Shown: positions 27,977 through 37,478, counted from the first letter of the stretch. The stretch: 64,000 nt of DNA from Selenomonas ruminantium subsp. lactilytica TAM6421 (GCF_000284095.1 NC_017068.1:2232001-2296000); one strand, 5' to 3'. Program-made: numbers and translations. The notes: generated by a model from the letters alone, not told the origin.

Positions 27977-28005
27977 ATTATATATTATTTTATTTTACGT
28001 GACAA
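27977..28005 (-). promoter_or_regulatory. Promoter of dcuC
   Basis: Minus strand: -35 TTGTCA (28000-28005), a 17-base spacer and -10 TATAAT (27977-27982). An inverted repeat ATTTTACG/CGTAAAT (27992-28015) overlaps the -35 box and could be an operator. Confidence 0.65.
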
Positions 28006-28075
28006 TCAGCGTAAATAATATTTAAGTGCCGTTATGGAGGACAAGTTTTTTCCTATTCTGTAAACTTTACACAAT

Positions 28076-28108
28076 AAAAAAGAAACCTTCCCGCTAAGAG
28101 AAGGTTTC
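28076..28108 (-). terminator. Terminator after ftsH
   Basis: Nine-base stem GAAACCTTC/GAAGGTTTC (28082-28090 with 28100-28108), then six Ts in the minus direction. Confidence 0.9.
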
Positions 28109-28114
28109 CAAATA

Positions 28115-30145
28115 TTACTTATCGTAATGGGTTACATTGAATTTCGGTTCCCGGGAATTTTCCGTTACGCCTTCAGCAGGCACCGGCTCCTTTGCAACGG
28201 GCTCTTTGGGCGTTTCGATGCCCATGGCTTCGTTGTGGATCTGCTGTACCAGTGTCGTCGGCGGAATCTGGGCCGGATCGCCATCCTTAGGACCATCGTT
28301 GTTGTCCTTGGGCGGTTCTTTCTTCGGCTCTTCGTCGGTAAGGAATCCCTTTTCCAGCAGTTCTTCAAGCTGCTTGGCGGTGAGGGTTTCACGTTCCATC
28401 AACGCCTGGGCGATGAGTTCCAGCTTGTCGCGGTGTTCCGTGATGATCTGGCGGCAGGCCTCGTAGGCCTCTTCCAGATACTTGCGGACTTCCTTATCGA
28501 TTTCGCTGGCCACTTCTTCGGAGTAGTTGCGTTCCTGATGGAAGTCACGGCCTAAGAACACCTGATGGTTCTGGCTTTCACCATAAGCCACCGGGCCTAA
28601 GACATCGCTCATGCCGTACTGCATGACCATGCCGCGCACCATGCGAGTGGCCTGCTGGATATCCTGTGAAGCGCCCGTGCTGATTTCCTGCAGCACGATT
28701 TCCTCAGCCACACGGCCGCCCATGGCAACCTTGAGCTTGTCAAGGAGCTCGGACTTGGTGGCATAGTTGCGGTCTTCCTTCGGCAGCATCAGCGTGTAAC
28801 CGCCGGCACGGCCACGGGGAATGATCGTAACCTTGTGTACCGGATCAGCATGCTTGAGCATCATGCCCACGAGGGTATGGCCGCCTTCGTGGTAAGCCGT
28901 CAGGCGCTTTTCCTCATCGTTCATGATGTGAGACTTGCGCTCAGGACCGGCCATGACGCGCTCAATGGCTTCTTCCAGTTCCTGCATGTAGATCTTCTTC
29001 TTGTCGCGACGGGCAGCCAGCAGAGCTGCTTCGTTCACGAGGTTGCTGAGGTCAGCGCCCGTGAAGCCCGGCGTACGGCGGGCCAGGATGTCGAGATCCG
29101 CGCCCTCATCCACCGGCTTGCCGGAGGTATGCACCTTAAGAATGGCCAAACGGCCGCGAACATCCGGCTTGTCCACCACAATCTGCCGGTCGAAACGGCC
29201 GGGACGCAGGAGGGCCGGGTCAAGGATATCGGGACGGTTGGTGGCCGCGATGATGATGATGCCTTCATTGGCGGCAAAACCATCCATCTCCACCAAGAGC
29301 TGGTTCAAGGTCTGTTCGCGTTCATCATGACCGCCGCCGACACCAGCGCCACGCTGACGACCTACCGCATCAATTTCATCAATGAAGACGATGCAGGGCG
29401 CGTTCTTCTTGGCCTGATCGAAGAGGTCACGGACACGGGAGGCACCGACACCCACAAACATCTCCACGAAATCCGAACCGGAAATGGAGAAGAATGGCAC
29501 GCCAGCCTCACCGGCTACGGCACGGGCCAGCAAGGTCTTACCGGTACCCGGAGGGCCAAAGAGCAGTACGCCCTTCGGAATGCGGGCACCCAGGTCATTG
29601 TACTTCTTGGGATGCTTGAGGAACTCGACGACCTCTTCCAGTTCCTGCTTGGCTTCATCAGCACCAGCTACATCCTTGAAGTTGACCTTGATCTTGTCCG
29701 AACCACTCATGCGGGCACGGCTCTTGCCGAAGGACATCACCCGGCCGCCGCCGCCCTGAGTCTGCTGCATGATAAAGAACCATACGCCAACCAACAGGAG
29801 AATCGGCAACAGGGACGAGAACATGGTGGACCACCAGGGTGGTTCCGGCGGATTTTCCGCATTGATCTCCACGCCCTTGGCGGAAAGTTTGTCAAAGAGC
29901 TTCGGATCCCGGTTGGGATTATCCGGCGTGATGGTGGTGAATTCCGTACCATCACTCAGTGTACCGCGAATCGTGTTTTGAATGAGGACAACCTTTGCTA
30001 CTTTGCCTTCATCCACTTGCTGCAAGAATTGGGTATAGCCCACTTCCTGTTTGGTCGTGTTCCTTGTTGAGAAGTAGTCAATAATGGAAATGGCTACCAG
30101 GATAATCAACAAATAGAACCCTACATTGCGTAGAAACTTATTCAA
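28115..30145 (-). CDS. ftsH: ATP-dependent zinc metalloprotease FtsH
   Basis: A 676-residue membrane-anchored AAA protease that degrades misfolded membrane proteins and short-lived regulators. Two membrane segments lie at about 9-26 and 108-127, with a periplasmic loop between them. The AAA module has Walker A GPPGTGKT (197-204), Walker B FIDEID (about 254-259) and an arginine-finger region ending RPGRFDR. The zinc site is HEGGH (419-423). A proline- and charge-rich tail follows about residue 610. Last gene of the divIC-yabR-tilS-hpt-ftsH block. Confidence 0.98.
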   Translation of the reverse strand: MNKFLRNVGFYLLIILVAISIIDYFSTRNTTKQEVGYTQFLQQVDEGKVAKVVLIQNTIRGTLSDGTEFTTITPDNPNRDPKLFDKLSAKGVEINAENPPEPPWWSTMFSSLLPILLLVGVWFFIMQQTQGGGGRVMSFGKSRARMSGSDKIKVNFKDVAGADEAKQELEEVVEFLKHPKKYNDLGARIPKGVLLFGPPGTGKTLLARAVAGEAGVPFFSISGSDFVEMFVGVGASRVRDLFDQAKKNAPCIVFIDEIDAVGRQRGAGVGGGHDEREQTLNQLLVEMDGFAANEGIIIIAATNRPDILDPALLRPGRFDRQIVVDKPDVRGRLAILKVHTSGKPVDEGADLDILARRTPGFTGADLSNLVNEAALLAARRDKKKIYMQELEEAIERVMAGPERKSHIMNDEEKRLTAYHEGGHTLVGMMLKHADPVHKVTIIPRGRAGGYTLMLPKEDRNYATKSELLDKLKVAMGGRVAEEIVLQEISTGASQDIQQATRMVRGMVMQYGMSDVLGPVAYGESQNHQVFLGRDFHQERNYSEEVASEIDKEVRKYLEEAYEACRQIITEHRDKLELIAQALMERETLTAKQLEELLEKGFLTDEEPKKEPPKDNNDGPKDGDPAQIPPTTLVQQIHNEAMGIETPKEPVAKEPVPAEGVTENSREPKFNVTHYDK

Positions 30146-30197
30146 TCCATTGCCCTCCTTCCGAGAAGCCGCAGCCCCTCAGGATTTTTGCTATATA

Positions 30198-30743
30198 TTA
30201 GGCGTAAATCTCAGGCTTTAACACGCCGATGTACGGCAGGTTGCGGTAAACTTCCGCATAGTCAAGGCCATAGCCCACGAGGAATTCATCCGGCACTTCA
30301 AAACCGCAGTAGTCGATGGGTACTTCCACCACACGGCGGGACGGCTTGGACAGCAGGGAGCAGAGCTTCACGGATTTCGGCTTGCGCTCCTTGAAGTACT
30401 TGGACAGATAGTTCATCGTCGTACCGGAGTCTATTATATCTTCGATAACAATCAGGTGTTTTCCTTCAATATCGTAGTCCAAATCCTTGAGAATCTTTAC
30501 AGAACCCGTGGTGGACGTGCCGTTGCCATAGCTCGAAGCGATCATGAAGTCAAAGCGGACCGGCAGTTCCAAACGGCGTACCAGATCCGTATAGAACACC
30601 ACAGCGCCCTTCAGGATACCCACGCAGTAGATTTCTTCCTTGGCATCCTTATAGTCTTCCGTGATCTGCTTTGCCATTTCAGCAATACGGTTTTGAATCT
30701 GTTCCTCCGAAAAAACAACTTTCTCGATATCTTCGTGTAACAT
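30198..30743 (-). CDS. hpt: Hypoxanthine phosphoribosyltransferase
   Basis: A 181-residue purine-salvage enzyme converting hypoxanthine or guanine with PRPP to IMP or GMP. The PRPP-binding signature VIEDIIDSGTT is present. GILKGAVVF lies in the N-terminal half and FLVGYGLDY near the C-terminus, both typical of the family. It starts two bases after tilS ends, the classic tilS-hpt-ftsH arrangement of Firmicutes. Confidence 0.96.
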   Translation of the reverse strand: MLHEDIEKVVFSEEQIQNRIAEMAKQITEDYKDAKEEIYCVGILKGAVVFYTDLVRRLELPVRFDFMIASSYGNGTSTTGSVKILKDLDYDIEGKHLIVIEDIIDSGTTMNYLSKYFKERKPKSVKLCSLLSKPSRRVVEVPIDYCGFEVPDEFLVGYGLDYAEVYRNLPYIGVLKPEIYA

Positions 30744-30745
30744 GA

Positions 30746-32146
30746 TTAATTTCCTCTCTTCTCTATCCTGAGATACAAAATTTTATGATAATCCGCAACG
30801 CCCTGCAAGCATCTTGCACTGCGCCGGCGGCCAATCATCCAGATTATCTCGCTGCCTGCGGCCAAAAGCAGCAGCCTGTCCCGCTCCTCCTGCGGGATCT
30901 TATCGTCGATCAGCAGTTTCTTTAGCTTCTTGCGTCCTCCGGGAAGCTGCATGAAATCCCCCGGCCTGCGAGTACGCAGGACAAGTGGCTCACTGAAATT
31001 GGCCGGATCCAGATAAAGCTCATGGGGAAGCGTCTTATGCCCATCAGGCTTCCGCCATTCCCCCTGCAAAATCCACTCTCCCCAGCTGGTCATACCGGGA
31101 ACTGCCACTTCTGACTGGTCAGATTTTGACTGGTCAGCCTGACGGTCAGGTTTTGACTTGTCAATCTGCAGATAGCCATAGGCCAGCCGGGCCACATAAT
31201 GATGGGACAGTTCCTGCTGGCTGCTAGTCTGTCCGGTCAACAGCAAACTGCGCAAGCGCTCCGTCTGCACATAACTCAGATCAAGGGCTGAACCTGTAAC
31301 CTCTGCCCATAACCTGCGGATAAGGCCCCGCTGCAACGCAGGATGAAGGCCGGCCACAGTCTTCTGGCTGAGCGCCCAGTCTCCCTGCCGCACATAGGCA
31401 GCATCCTGCCAGTAACGATTCACTTCACTTTGCAGGAAATCGCTTGTCTCAGCCGCCACCTCTGCCAGCTGACAAAGGCTACGGCGAATTTCCGGATTAT
31501 AATCCCGCTGCAGCTGTGGCAGTAATTCCAGCCGCAGGCGGTTGCGGGTACAGTCCGCCACAGAGTTGGTGGCATCCTCCCGGAATGCCAATCCTGCCTG
31601 CTCACAATAAGCCATGATTTCTGCCTTGCTTGCCCCCAGCAGCGGGCGCACAAGGAGAATCTCGTCTCCGCTATAGGGACGCATCGCCCCCAGTCCCTTG
31701 ACACCAGTGCCCCGCAGAATCCGCATCAGCACGGTTTCCGCCTGATCATCGGCATGATGGGCCGTGGCGATATAACCAAAGCCCTTTTCCCGGCAGATGC
31801 GCTGCAGGAAAGCATAGCGCAGGTCCCTCGCAGCCTGTTCCAAGGTGTGGGAATTCTCTGCGGCTGCCCCGGGCACATCCCCATGTTCCACAAAACAGGG
31901 AATCCGGCGCTTTTGGCAGAAGTCCGCCACAAAACGGGCATCAGCCAGGGACGCTTCCCCCCGGATACCATGCTCATAATGCGCAACAGCCACCTGCCAT
32001 TGAAAGCGCGGCGCCAGCCGCCAAAGGATATCCAGCAAGGCCATGGAATCGGCGCCGCCGGAGCAGGCCGCAAGGATCCTAGCCCCCTTCGGCAGTAAAG
32101 AACAAAAGCACCCTTTGCAGAGTGCTTCCAATTTATGCCAGACCAT
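30746..32146 (-). CDS. tilS: tRNA(Ile)-lysidine synthase
   Basis: A 466-residue enzyme that converts the wobble cytidine of the CAU tRNA-Ile to lysidine. The PP-loop ATP motif SGGADS is at 29-34, followed by the AHYEHGIRGEAS and ATAHHADDQAET segments. The C-terminal lysidine domain contains RRPGDFMQLPGGRKKLKKLLID. A low-complexity insert rich in K, S, D and Q sits near residue 330. It is encoded by two tandem copies of a 27- to 28-base repeat (31112-31166), a local expansion not expected to affect the active site. Its start overlaps the yabR stop by one base. Confidence 0.95.
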   Translation of the reverse strand: MVWHKLEALCKGCFCSLLPKGARILAACSGGADSMALLDILWRLAPRFQWQVAVAHYEHGIRGEASLADARFVADFCQKRRIPCFVEHGDVPGAAAENSHTLEQAARDLRYAFLQRICREKGFGYIATAHHADDQAETVLMRILRGTGVKGLGAMRPYSGDEILLVRPLLGASKAEIMAYCEQAGLAFREDATNSVADCTRNRLRLELLPQLQRDYNPEIRRSLCQLAEVAAETSDFLQSEVNRYWQDAAYVRQGDWALSQKTVAGLHPALQRGLIRRLWAEVTGSALDLSYVQTERLRSLLLTGQTSSQQELSHHYVARLAYGYLQIDKSKPDRQADQSKSDQSEVAVPGMTSWGEWILQGEWRKPDGHKTLPHELYLDPANFSEPLVLRTRRPGDFMQLPGGRKKLKKLLIDDKIPQEERDRLLLLAAGSEIIWMIGRRRSARCLQGVADYHKILYLRIEKRGN

Positions 32147-32610
32147 CAGTCACGACGGGAACCACGCCCGCCACGCTTGGAATCGGTCTTGCGGCGCAAG
32201 TCCGTCAGGCGCTCATCGCTGTCCTTAAGGAACTTGGAAAGCTTATCCTCAAAGGAAGCCGAAGTAGCACTGTAACGATTCGGTTTTCTAAAGTCACGGC
32301 CGCCAAAGTTGCCTCTGGGGGCACGGAAGGAAGAACGCTCACGAGCTGGGGCTTCAGCTGGTGCCTCGGCCTTTTTCTCCTGCAGCTGCTTGATGGAGAG
32401 GCCAATCTTGCCCTTTTCATCAATGGCTACTACCTTTACCTTAACCTTGTCTTTCTCTGCCAGGAAGTCGTGGACATCCTTTACATACTCATCTGCTACT
32501 TCCGAAATATGTACAAGTCCCGTTTTCCCCTCTGGCAATTCAATAAATGCACCAAAATTAGTGATGCCCGATACGACACCATCCAGCACGCTGCCAACTT
32601 CAATGGACAA
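32146..32610 (-). CDS. yabR: S1-domain RNA-binding protein (YabR-like)
   Basis: A 154-residue protein with one S1 RNA-binding domain at about 3-75 (GSVLDGVVSGITNFGAFIEL, then GLVHISEVADEYVKDV). An alanine/glutamate/arginine-rich low-complexity tail ends in RGGRGSRRD. Homologues such as YabR sit between divIC and tilS in Bacillus, and the same order is seen here. A general RNA-binding or translation-related role is likely. The stop overlaps the tilS start by one base. Confidence 0.88.
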   Translation of the reverse strand: MSIEVGSVLDGVVSGITNFGAFIELPEGKTGLVHISEVADEYVKDVHDFLAEKDKVKVKVVAIDEKGKIGLSIKQLQEKKAEAPAEAPARERSSFRAPRGNFGGRDFRKPNRYSATSASFEDKLSKFLKDSDERLTDLRRKTDSKRGGRGSRRD

Positions 32611-32692
32611 ATTAATTCTTCCTCCTTAGAGTATTTAGAAATACAAAAAATATTATACCCTTGACAACTTGCGGGTGTCAAGATATACAAGC

Positions 32693-32980
32693 TTATTTAT
32701 GACCGGTGCTGTAGGGAAGTTCCCCTGCCCTGGTCATCCCCAGTTCCTCCCGGGCAATCTTCTCGATATACCCGAGCTCATTGAGCTGCCGCGTCTCTTC
32801 CTTCAAGGCCTCATTTTCCTTTTGAGCAGCCTCGAGCCTTGCCTTAGCTGCCGCATAATCATCGGCCGCCTGGCTCAGGTAGACCTGCTGAGAGATGAGG
32901 ATGGAGGAAAAATAAACAATGATCGCCAACATGATCAGGGCGAACCAGTTTATTCCCCGTCTTTCCCGTCTTGCTTTCAT
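32693..32980 (-). CDS. divIC: Septum formation initiator (FtsB/DivIC)
   Basis: A 95-residue bitopic membrane protein. A basic N-terminus (MKARRERRG) precedes one transmembrane helix (about 12-30). A coiled coil follows (about 35-70, rich in E, A, K) and then the family end YIEKIAREELGMTRAGE. Such proteins join FtsL and DivIB/FtsQ in the divisome. The ATG at 32980 is preceded by GGGAGGGAGAAGG. Position ahead of yabR matches Bacillus divIC. Confidence 0.92.
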   Translation of the reverse strand: MKARRERRGINWFALIMLAIIVYFSSILISQQVYLSQAADDYAAAKARLEAAQKENEALKEETRQLNELGYIEKIAREELGMTRAGELPYSTGHK

Positions 32981-33051
32981 CCTTCTCCCTCCCCGCCAAA
33001 AACTCAATCTATTCTATAATAACCGCAAATTTTTCCCATGGCAAGACAAAT

Positions 33052-33525
33052 CTACTTTTCTGACCATTGGAAATAATTTGTGGTGGCAATACGGCGAAAA
33101 TAGGAATCACAATTGCTGCAATGGAAGTGGTCTTTCACATTCTCCATGTCCGGACGGCCGTTGACCAGACGCACGGCCTGACCTTCCACATAATCCATCA
33201 TTTTCCCGCAGCGGGGGCATTTACATTTGTTATTGGCATCCCGCTTCAATTCCATGGGCTTCAGATCCCCTGTGGGAATCCAATTTGCCCTGTTCTTTGA
33301 TCCAACGTTTGACGGCAGATCGTGCTCATCATAGAAGCCCGATCCCAATAACTCCTGAAAATACACCTTGCAGTGATGGCATTCATATTTGGGCAGGATC
33401 GATGCCATATCCGCTCGGCCACCGACGATCTGCACCGCCGTACCATCTACGAAATGCAAGGCCCGGCCACATTTGGGACATATGAAATTATTGGAGCCAT
33501 CCTTCTGCAATTGAAATACAGCCAT
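33052..33525 (-). CDS. Tandem zinc-ribbon protein, function unknown
   Basis: A 157-residue cytoplasmic protein made of two copies of the same cysteine module. Copy one has C16-x2-C19 and C49-x2-C52; copy two has C103-x2-C106 and C136-x2-C139. Both share the spacing segment (F/Y)V(D/E)G(T/Q)AV, an (V)NGR or GGR step, DM, then an aromatic run after the second cysteine pair. Each module should bind one zinc. I recognise no named family. It sits between a glycosyltransferase gene and divIC on the same strand. The ATG at 33525 is chosen to begin at the first repeat; an earlier in-frame start at 33573 is possible. Confidence 0.72.
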   Translation of the reverse strand: MAVFQLQKDGSNNFICPKCGRALHFVDGTAVQIVGGRADMASILPKYECHHCKVYFQELLGSGFYDEHDLPSNVGSKNRANWIPTGDLKPMELKRDANNKCKCPRCGKMMDYVEGQAVRLVNGRPDMENVKDHFHCSNCDSYFRRIATTNYFQWSEK

Positions 33526-33578
33526 GCTATCACCAATCTTTTCCAAAACTGCCAACCCTTGCGAAATCCGCATTTATA

Positions 33579-34718
33579 TTATTCCCTATTCACTTCGCAA
33601 AAACCTGCCGACTGCAAAATTATTTTCACAATTTCTTCACCAGCCAATGGTCTGGCGCAGGCCAGTGCCTGTTGGCGCATTCTGGGCAAAGCATCCCCCG
33701 CAAAGAGTTCCTCCACCGCCGGCGAAAGGCATTCTCCCGGATGGAGCCATATGGCAGCTCCATGCCTTGTGGCATAGACAGCATTTTCGGTTTCCGGTCC
33801 CGGAATTGGATCATGGAGCAGCAGAGGCGTCCCCAAAGCAAAGGCCTCACTGATGGTCAGCGCACCCGGCTTGGTGATCAAAAGGTCTGATGCCCCCATC
33901 AGTTTCCTGGCTTCATCGGTATAGCCCCAGACCTTCATGTCATGCCGGGAGCTGGCGGCAAAATTCCGCACCTTCTGCAGAAGCTGTTCATTGCGGCCAG
34001 CGATAACCAAAAGCGTCAATGGCTGATCGATCTTTTCCAGCTCCTGCAGATTTTTCCCGATGCCACCTAAGCCCAAGCCGCCCCCCATCAACATGATGAC
34101 CTTGCGCTCCGGGGCAATGCCCAGCTGCCGCCGCATCTCACCCTTATCCGGCAGGAATTGCAGGTCACGGCTGATGGGAATGCCCGTGGCATGAAGAGTT
34201 TCCCTCGCAAAATCCTGCTGCAGCATGCCGCGCTCCATGGCCTTTGTGGCCATGAAATAGTGGTTCACGCCGGGGCAGAGCCACATCTGATGCAGGGAAT
34301 AATCCGTCATCACCACAGACAGGGGCAGATCGCTATGCTCCCGCTCCTTCCACAGGGAAACCGTCTCCGCCGGAAAGGGATGGGTGCAGATGACATAATC
34401 CGGCTGATGTTCCCGTTGCAAACGGCGGAACACCGGCAGCATGAAATAGGCAAACATATTCTTGCCACAGCTGGCCCCCATCTTACAGCTGGAAAGCCTG
34501 TAAAATACATCATAGAGATTGGGCACGAAGTTCAGCATCTCCAGATAGATCTTCTTCGTTAGCCAATGCCAGAAGGACGTGGCCCGGGCCATAAAGTCCA
34601 CCGTGACAATCTCAGCTTCCGGCAGCTGACGCTGCAGCTCCTCTGCCACCGCCTCTGCCGCCTTGATATGTCCTGAGCCGATGGATGCCGTCAATATCAT
34701 GAACTTTTTCCTGGCCAT
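33579..34718 (-). CDS. Diacylglycerol glucosyltransferase-like GT28 protein
   Basis: A 379-residue glycosyltransferase with the MGDG-synthase N-terminal domain (ILTASIGSGHIKAAEAVAEEL at the start) and a GT28 C-terminal domain. The latter has VIMLMGGGLGLGGIG and the nucleotide-sugar segment LLITKPGALTISEAFALGTPLLL. UgtP/YpfP and MGDG synthases of this family add glucose or galactose to diacylglycerol for membrane glycolipids. Donor and acceptor here are unknown. The ATG at 34718 follows GGAGG. It is upstream of the zinc-ribbon and division genes on the same strand. Confidence 0.85.
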   Translation of the reverse strand: MARKKFMILTASIGSGHIKAAEAVAEELQRQLPEAEIVTVDFMARATSFWHWLTKKIYLEMLNFVPNLYDVFYRLSSCKMGASCGKNMFAYFMLPVFRRLQREHQPDYVICTHPFPAETVSLWKEREHSDLPLSVVMTDYSLHQMWLCPGVNHYFMATKAMERGMLQQDFARETLHATGIPISRDLQFLPDKGEMRRQLGIAPERKVIMLMGGGLGLGGIGKNLQELEKIDQPLTLLVIAGRNEQLLQKVRNFAASSRHDMKVWGYTDEARKLMGASDLLITKPGALTISEAFALGTPLLLHDPIPGPETENAVYATRHGAAIWLHPGECLSPAVEELFAGDALPRMRQQALACARPLAGEEIVKIILQSAGFCEVNRE

Positions 34719-34769
34719 CAGCCACACCTCCGCACTTACAAAATTCACACCTGCTCATTGTAACACAAT

Positions 34770-35516
34770 TCAGGCCGTCAAACCACCATCAACATGCAAA
34801 ATCGTGCCCGTGATGAAGCCAGCCGCCGGCGAGGCCAAAAAACTGATGGCAGCCGCCGCTTCCTGAGGCGTGCCGATACGGCCCAAGGGATAGACGGAAG
34901 CCATCTCCCGCAGGGCCTGCTCGCGGTCAGGTGCGGCCTGCAGCTGTGTCTCCGTCAGCGGCGTCATGATATCCCCTGGTGCAATGGCATTGACACGCAC
35001 GCCAAAGCCAGCCAGTTCCAAAGCCAGCGCCCGGGTAAACAGTACGACCGCCCCCTTGCTGGCACAGTAAAGGCTGCAATAGTAATTGCCATGCACGCCG
35101 GCATCCGAGGCCACATTGACCATATTGCCACGAGACGCCTTGAGGTGCGGTACAGCTGCCTGACTCAGATAATAGGTACCCTTCACATTGGTGGCCAGTA
35201 CATCATCCACCTGTGCCTCCGTCATATCCTCCAGGGCACCTTCCACATAGATGCCCGCGGAATTAACCAGCACATCAAGGCCACCCCAGCGCTCCACCAC
35301 CTGCTTTACCGCCCGCTGACAATCCTGCAGGCTGCTCACATCTCCCGGCACAAATATGGCCTGCTTACCAGTAGCCAATTCCGCCAGCGCCCGCTCGCCC
35401 CGTTCAGCATCCCTGCCCATCAGTGCCACTTTGGCCCCTGCGGCTGCAAATAATTTGGCTGCTGCCAGCCCGATGCCCGAGGTTCCCCCGGAAATCAAGA
35501 TTCGTTTATCCTGCAT
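34770..35516 (-). CDS. Short-chain dehydrogenase/reductase
   Basis: A 248-residue classical SDR. The cofactor motif is ISGGTSGIGLAAAK (about 8-21). The NSAG structural motif is at about 86-89 (VLVNSAGIY). The catalytic serine lies in VNVASDAG, and YxxxK is YCASK. The C-terminus ends GTILHVDGGLTA. An R or K typical for NADP preference appears in ALMGRDAERG. The substrate is unknown. FabG-like ketoreductases look similar, but no fatty-acid genes are adjacent. Confidence 0.87.
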   Translation of the reverse strand: MQDKRILISGGTSGIGLAAAKLFAAAGAKVALMGRDAERGERALAELATGKQAIFVPGDVSSLQDCQRAVKQVVERWGGLDVLVNSAGIYVEGALEDMTEAQVDDVLATNVKGTYYLSQAAVPHLKASRGNMVNVASDAGVHGNYYCSLYCASKGAVVLFTRALALELAGFGVRVNAIAPGDIMTPLTETQLQAAPDREQALREMASVYPLGRIGTPQEAAAAISFLASPAAGFITGTILHVDGGLTA

Positions 35517-35534
35517 AATTTTTCTCCTTACATG

Positions 35535-35566
35535 AAAAAAGAGCCGTGAAAAATTTTCACAGCTCC
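35535..35566 (-). terminator. Terminator after the HU gene
   Basis: Twelve-base stem with one mismatch (35541-35552 with 35554-35565), followed by six Ts in the minus direction. Confidence 0.85.
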
Positions 35567-35579
35567 TATATCAGCTCTA

Positions 35580-35852
35580 TCAGTTCACAGCGTCCTTCAA
35601 AGCCTTGCCAGCCTTGAACACCGGATTCTTCGCTGCCGGAATCTCGATTTCCTTGCCCGTCTGCGGGTTGCGGCCCTTACGAGCAGCGCGTTCTTTCACT
35701 TCGAAAGTACCAAAGCCGATCAGCTGTACGCGGTCGCCTTCGATCAGTGCCTGCTGCACGCTTTCAAAGAAAGCACCCAGAGCCTTTTCCGCGTCTTTTT
35801 TCGTCAGACCGGATTTTTCTGCGATATTAGCTACCAATTCAGTTTTATTCAT
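35580..35852 (-). CDS. hup: HU-family DNA-binding protein
   Basis: A 90-residue histone-like protein that bends and compacts DNA. It starts [25 protein letters not shown] (given here in one piece only to show the family opening is split at residue 15). The DNA-binding arm carries [23 protein letters not shown], again as the family pattern, shortened here: GRNPQTG then the conserved [11 protein letters not shown]. The ATG at 35852 has AAGGAGG upstream; a longer reading frame ahead of it is non-coding leader. It has its own promoter and a leader of two small hairpins. Confidence 0.97.
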   Translation of the reverse strand: MNKTELVANIAEKSGLTKKDAEKALGAFFESVQQALIEGDRVQLIGFGTFEVKERAARKGRNPQTGKEIEIPAAKNPVFKAGKALKDAVN

Positions 35853-35885
35853 GAGCGTAGCCTCCTTAAAGAAGATTATTGCCAT

Positions 35886-35921
35886 CCCACGGCAAGCCGC
35901 GGGCCTTGGGGCTTGCACCCC
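35886..35921 (-). promoter_or_regulatory. Two leader hairpins ahead of the HU gene
   Basis: In the transcript, GGGG/CCCC (35908-35911 with 35918-35921) is followed by a seven-base stem with a four-base loop (35886-35892 with 35897-35903). No T run follows, so they are not terminators. They could affect mRNA stability or translation. Confidence 0.5.
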
Positions 35922-35931
35922 ACTATAAGAG

Positions 35932-35960
35932 AATTTATCAGAAAACCCGCGAAAAATCAA
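35932..35960 (-). promoter_or_regulatory. Promoter of the HU gene
   Basis: Minus strand: -35 TTGATT (35955-35960), a 17-base spacer and -10 TAAATT (35932-35937). Confidence 0.65.
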
Positions 35961-36001
35961 GGGTTTTCGGGAAAAAACAAGGCTTCAGCCCCATTCTAGT
36001 C

Positions 36002-36418
36002 CTATTTTTTGCGATAAGCGCGTGGTTTGCCTAAGATTTCGGACCAGATAACAGCCTGCTGCAGGGTATTCAGACCTATAGCAGGCTGCCTGGTCTGAGC
36101 TGCAACATTTTGCTTTTCCTGCGGGACTGCAGTCCGTTCCTGCCGTTTTTTGCGGCGCATCATTTCCTGATAACGCTGCTGCTCTGCTAAGATCGCATCG
36201 CGCTCCTGCACCTGTGGCGTGGTCATCACGTTGGGCAGGGGCGGTGCTCCCCGCAGTTCCGGAATCTCAATCTTTTCCCGGCGGGGCGGCGCGATATCCG
36301 GCAAGGGCCGCTGCGGCAGATCCGGCGTACGGCGCTTGGGCACGGGCTTTTTCCCGCCCTTCTTATCCGAAAAGATCGCAAAGAGGATAAAGAGGACAAT
36401 CACCCAAAAGGAATCCAT
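36002..36418 (-). CDS. Small membrane-anchored proline-rich protein
   Basis: A 138-residue protein starting with one hydrophobic helix (about 3-16, VIVLFILFAIF), followed by a basic, proline-rich linker (residues 20-65) and a Q/R/E-rich segment. The C-terminus LNTLQQAVIWSEILGKPRAYRKK looks ordered. It starts 12 bases after floA and is probably translated from the same mRNA. In Bacillus the yqfA gene is followed by yqfB, but I cannot confirm homology. A role with the flotillin is inferred only from position. Confidence 0.65.
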   Translation of the reverse strand: MDSFWVIVLFILFAIFSDKKGGKKPVPKRRTPDLPQRPLPDIAPPRREKIEIPELRGAPPLPNVMTTPQVQERDAILAEQQRYQEMMRRKKRQERTAVPQEKQNVAAQTRQPAIGLNTLQQAVIWSEILGKPRAYRKK

Positions 36419-36430
36419 GGGAATCCCCCC

Positions 36431-37432
36431 TTATTTTACCGGAGCCTGGGGCGCCTGCAATTTATTGCCGGCACTGCTGGTGCTGATGGCATTGCGCATA
36501 TCCGTATCGGCCTGCACATTGTTGAGATTGTAATAATCCATCACCCCGAGCTTGCCTTCCCGCAAAGCCTGCGCCATAGCATGGGGAACTTCCGCCTGGG
36601 CTTCCACCACCTTGGCTTCCATTTCCTGGGTATAGGCCTTCATTTCCTGTTCCTTGGCCACGGCCATGGCACGGCGTTCCTCAGCTTTGGCCTGGGCAAT
36701 GCGCTTGTCAGCTTCGGCCTGGTCGGTCTGCAGTTCCGCACCGATATTGCGGCCTACATCCACGTCCGCGATATCGATGGAGAGGATCTCAAAAGCCGTA
36801 CCGGCATCAAGCCCCTTGCCCAGCACCGTCTTGGAAATATCGTCCGGGTTGGCCAGCACATCATTATGGCTTTCCGAGGAACCAACTGTCGTGACGATAC
36901 CTTCACCGACACGGGCGATAATCGTCGGTTCGCCAGCGCCGCCCACCAAGCGGTCAATATTAGCCCGCACCGTAACCCGGGCCTTGATCTTGAGCTCGAT
37001 ACCATTCTTGGCCACCGCCGAAACCACCGGCGTCTCGATGACCTTCGGATTGACACTCATCTGCACCGCTTCCAGCACATCACGACCGGCCAGGTCAATG
37101 GCTGCCGACCGCTCAAAAGGCAGAGGAATCTGCGCCCGGTGCGCTGCGATAAGGGCATCCACGACCTTATCCACATTGCCCCCCGCCAGATAATGGGCCT
37201 CCAACTGATTGACCGCCACATCCAGCCCCGCCTTGTTAGCCTTGATCAAAGGCAGGATGATCTTATTAGGCGGCACCCGCCGCATCCGCATACCAACCAA
37301 AGTCATGATGCCGACTCGGACATTGGCCGCCAGCGCCGAAATCCACAAACCAATCGGCACGAAATGCAGGAATACCATGATAAAAGCAATGATAAGGACT
37401 AACAAAAAACCTGTTCCAATCAAACCACTCAT
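36431..37432 (-). CDS. floA: Flotillin-like protein FloA
   Basis: A 333-residue membrane scaffold protein of the FloA (YqfA) family, which organises membrane microdomains. The N-terminal hydrophobic hairpin is at about 4-50. [19 protein letters not shown] starts the conserved SPFH-like part. A glutamate/alanine-rich coiled coil spans about 225-300 (for example [18 protein letters not shown]). It follows nfeD, the usual partner, but with a repeat-filled gap of 210 bases between them. Confidence 0.94.
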   Translation of the reverse strand: MSGLIGTGFLLVLIIAFIMVFLHFVPIGLWISALAANVRVGIMTLVGMRMRRVPPNKIILPLIKANKAGLDVAVNQLEAHYLAGGNVDKVVDALIAAHRAQIPLPFERSAAIDLAGRDVLEAVQMSVNPKVIETPVVSAVAKNGIELKIKARVTVRANIDRLVGGAGEPTIIARVGEGIVTTVGSSESHNDVLANPDDISKTVLGKGLDAGTAFEILSIDIADVDVGRNIGAELQTDQAEADKRIAQAKAEERRAMAVAKEQEMKAYTQEMEAKVVEAQAEVPHAMAQALREGKLGVMDYYNLNNVQADTDMRNAISTSSAGNKLQAPQAPVK

Positions 37433-37478
37433 AAATGCAAAACCTCCTTAAACACCTCATCCGAGCGCTTCGCGCCCA

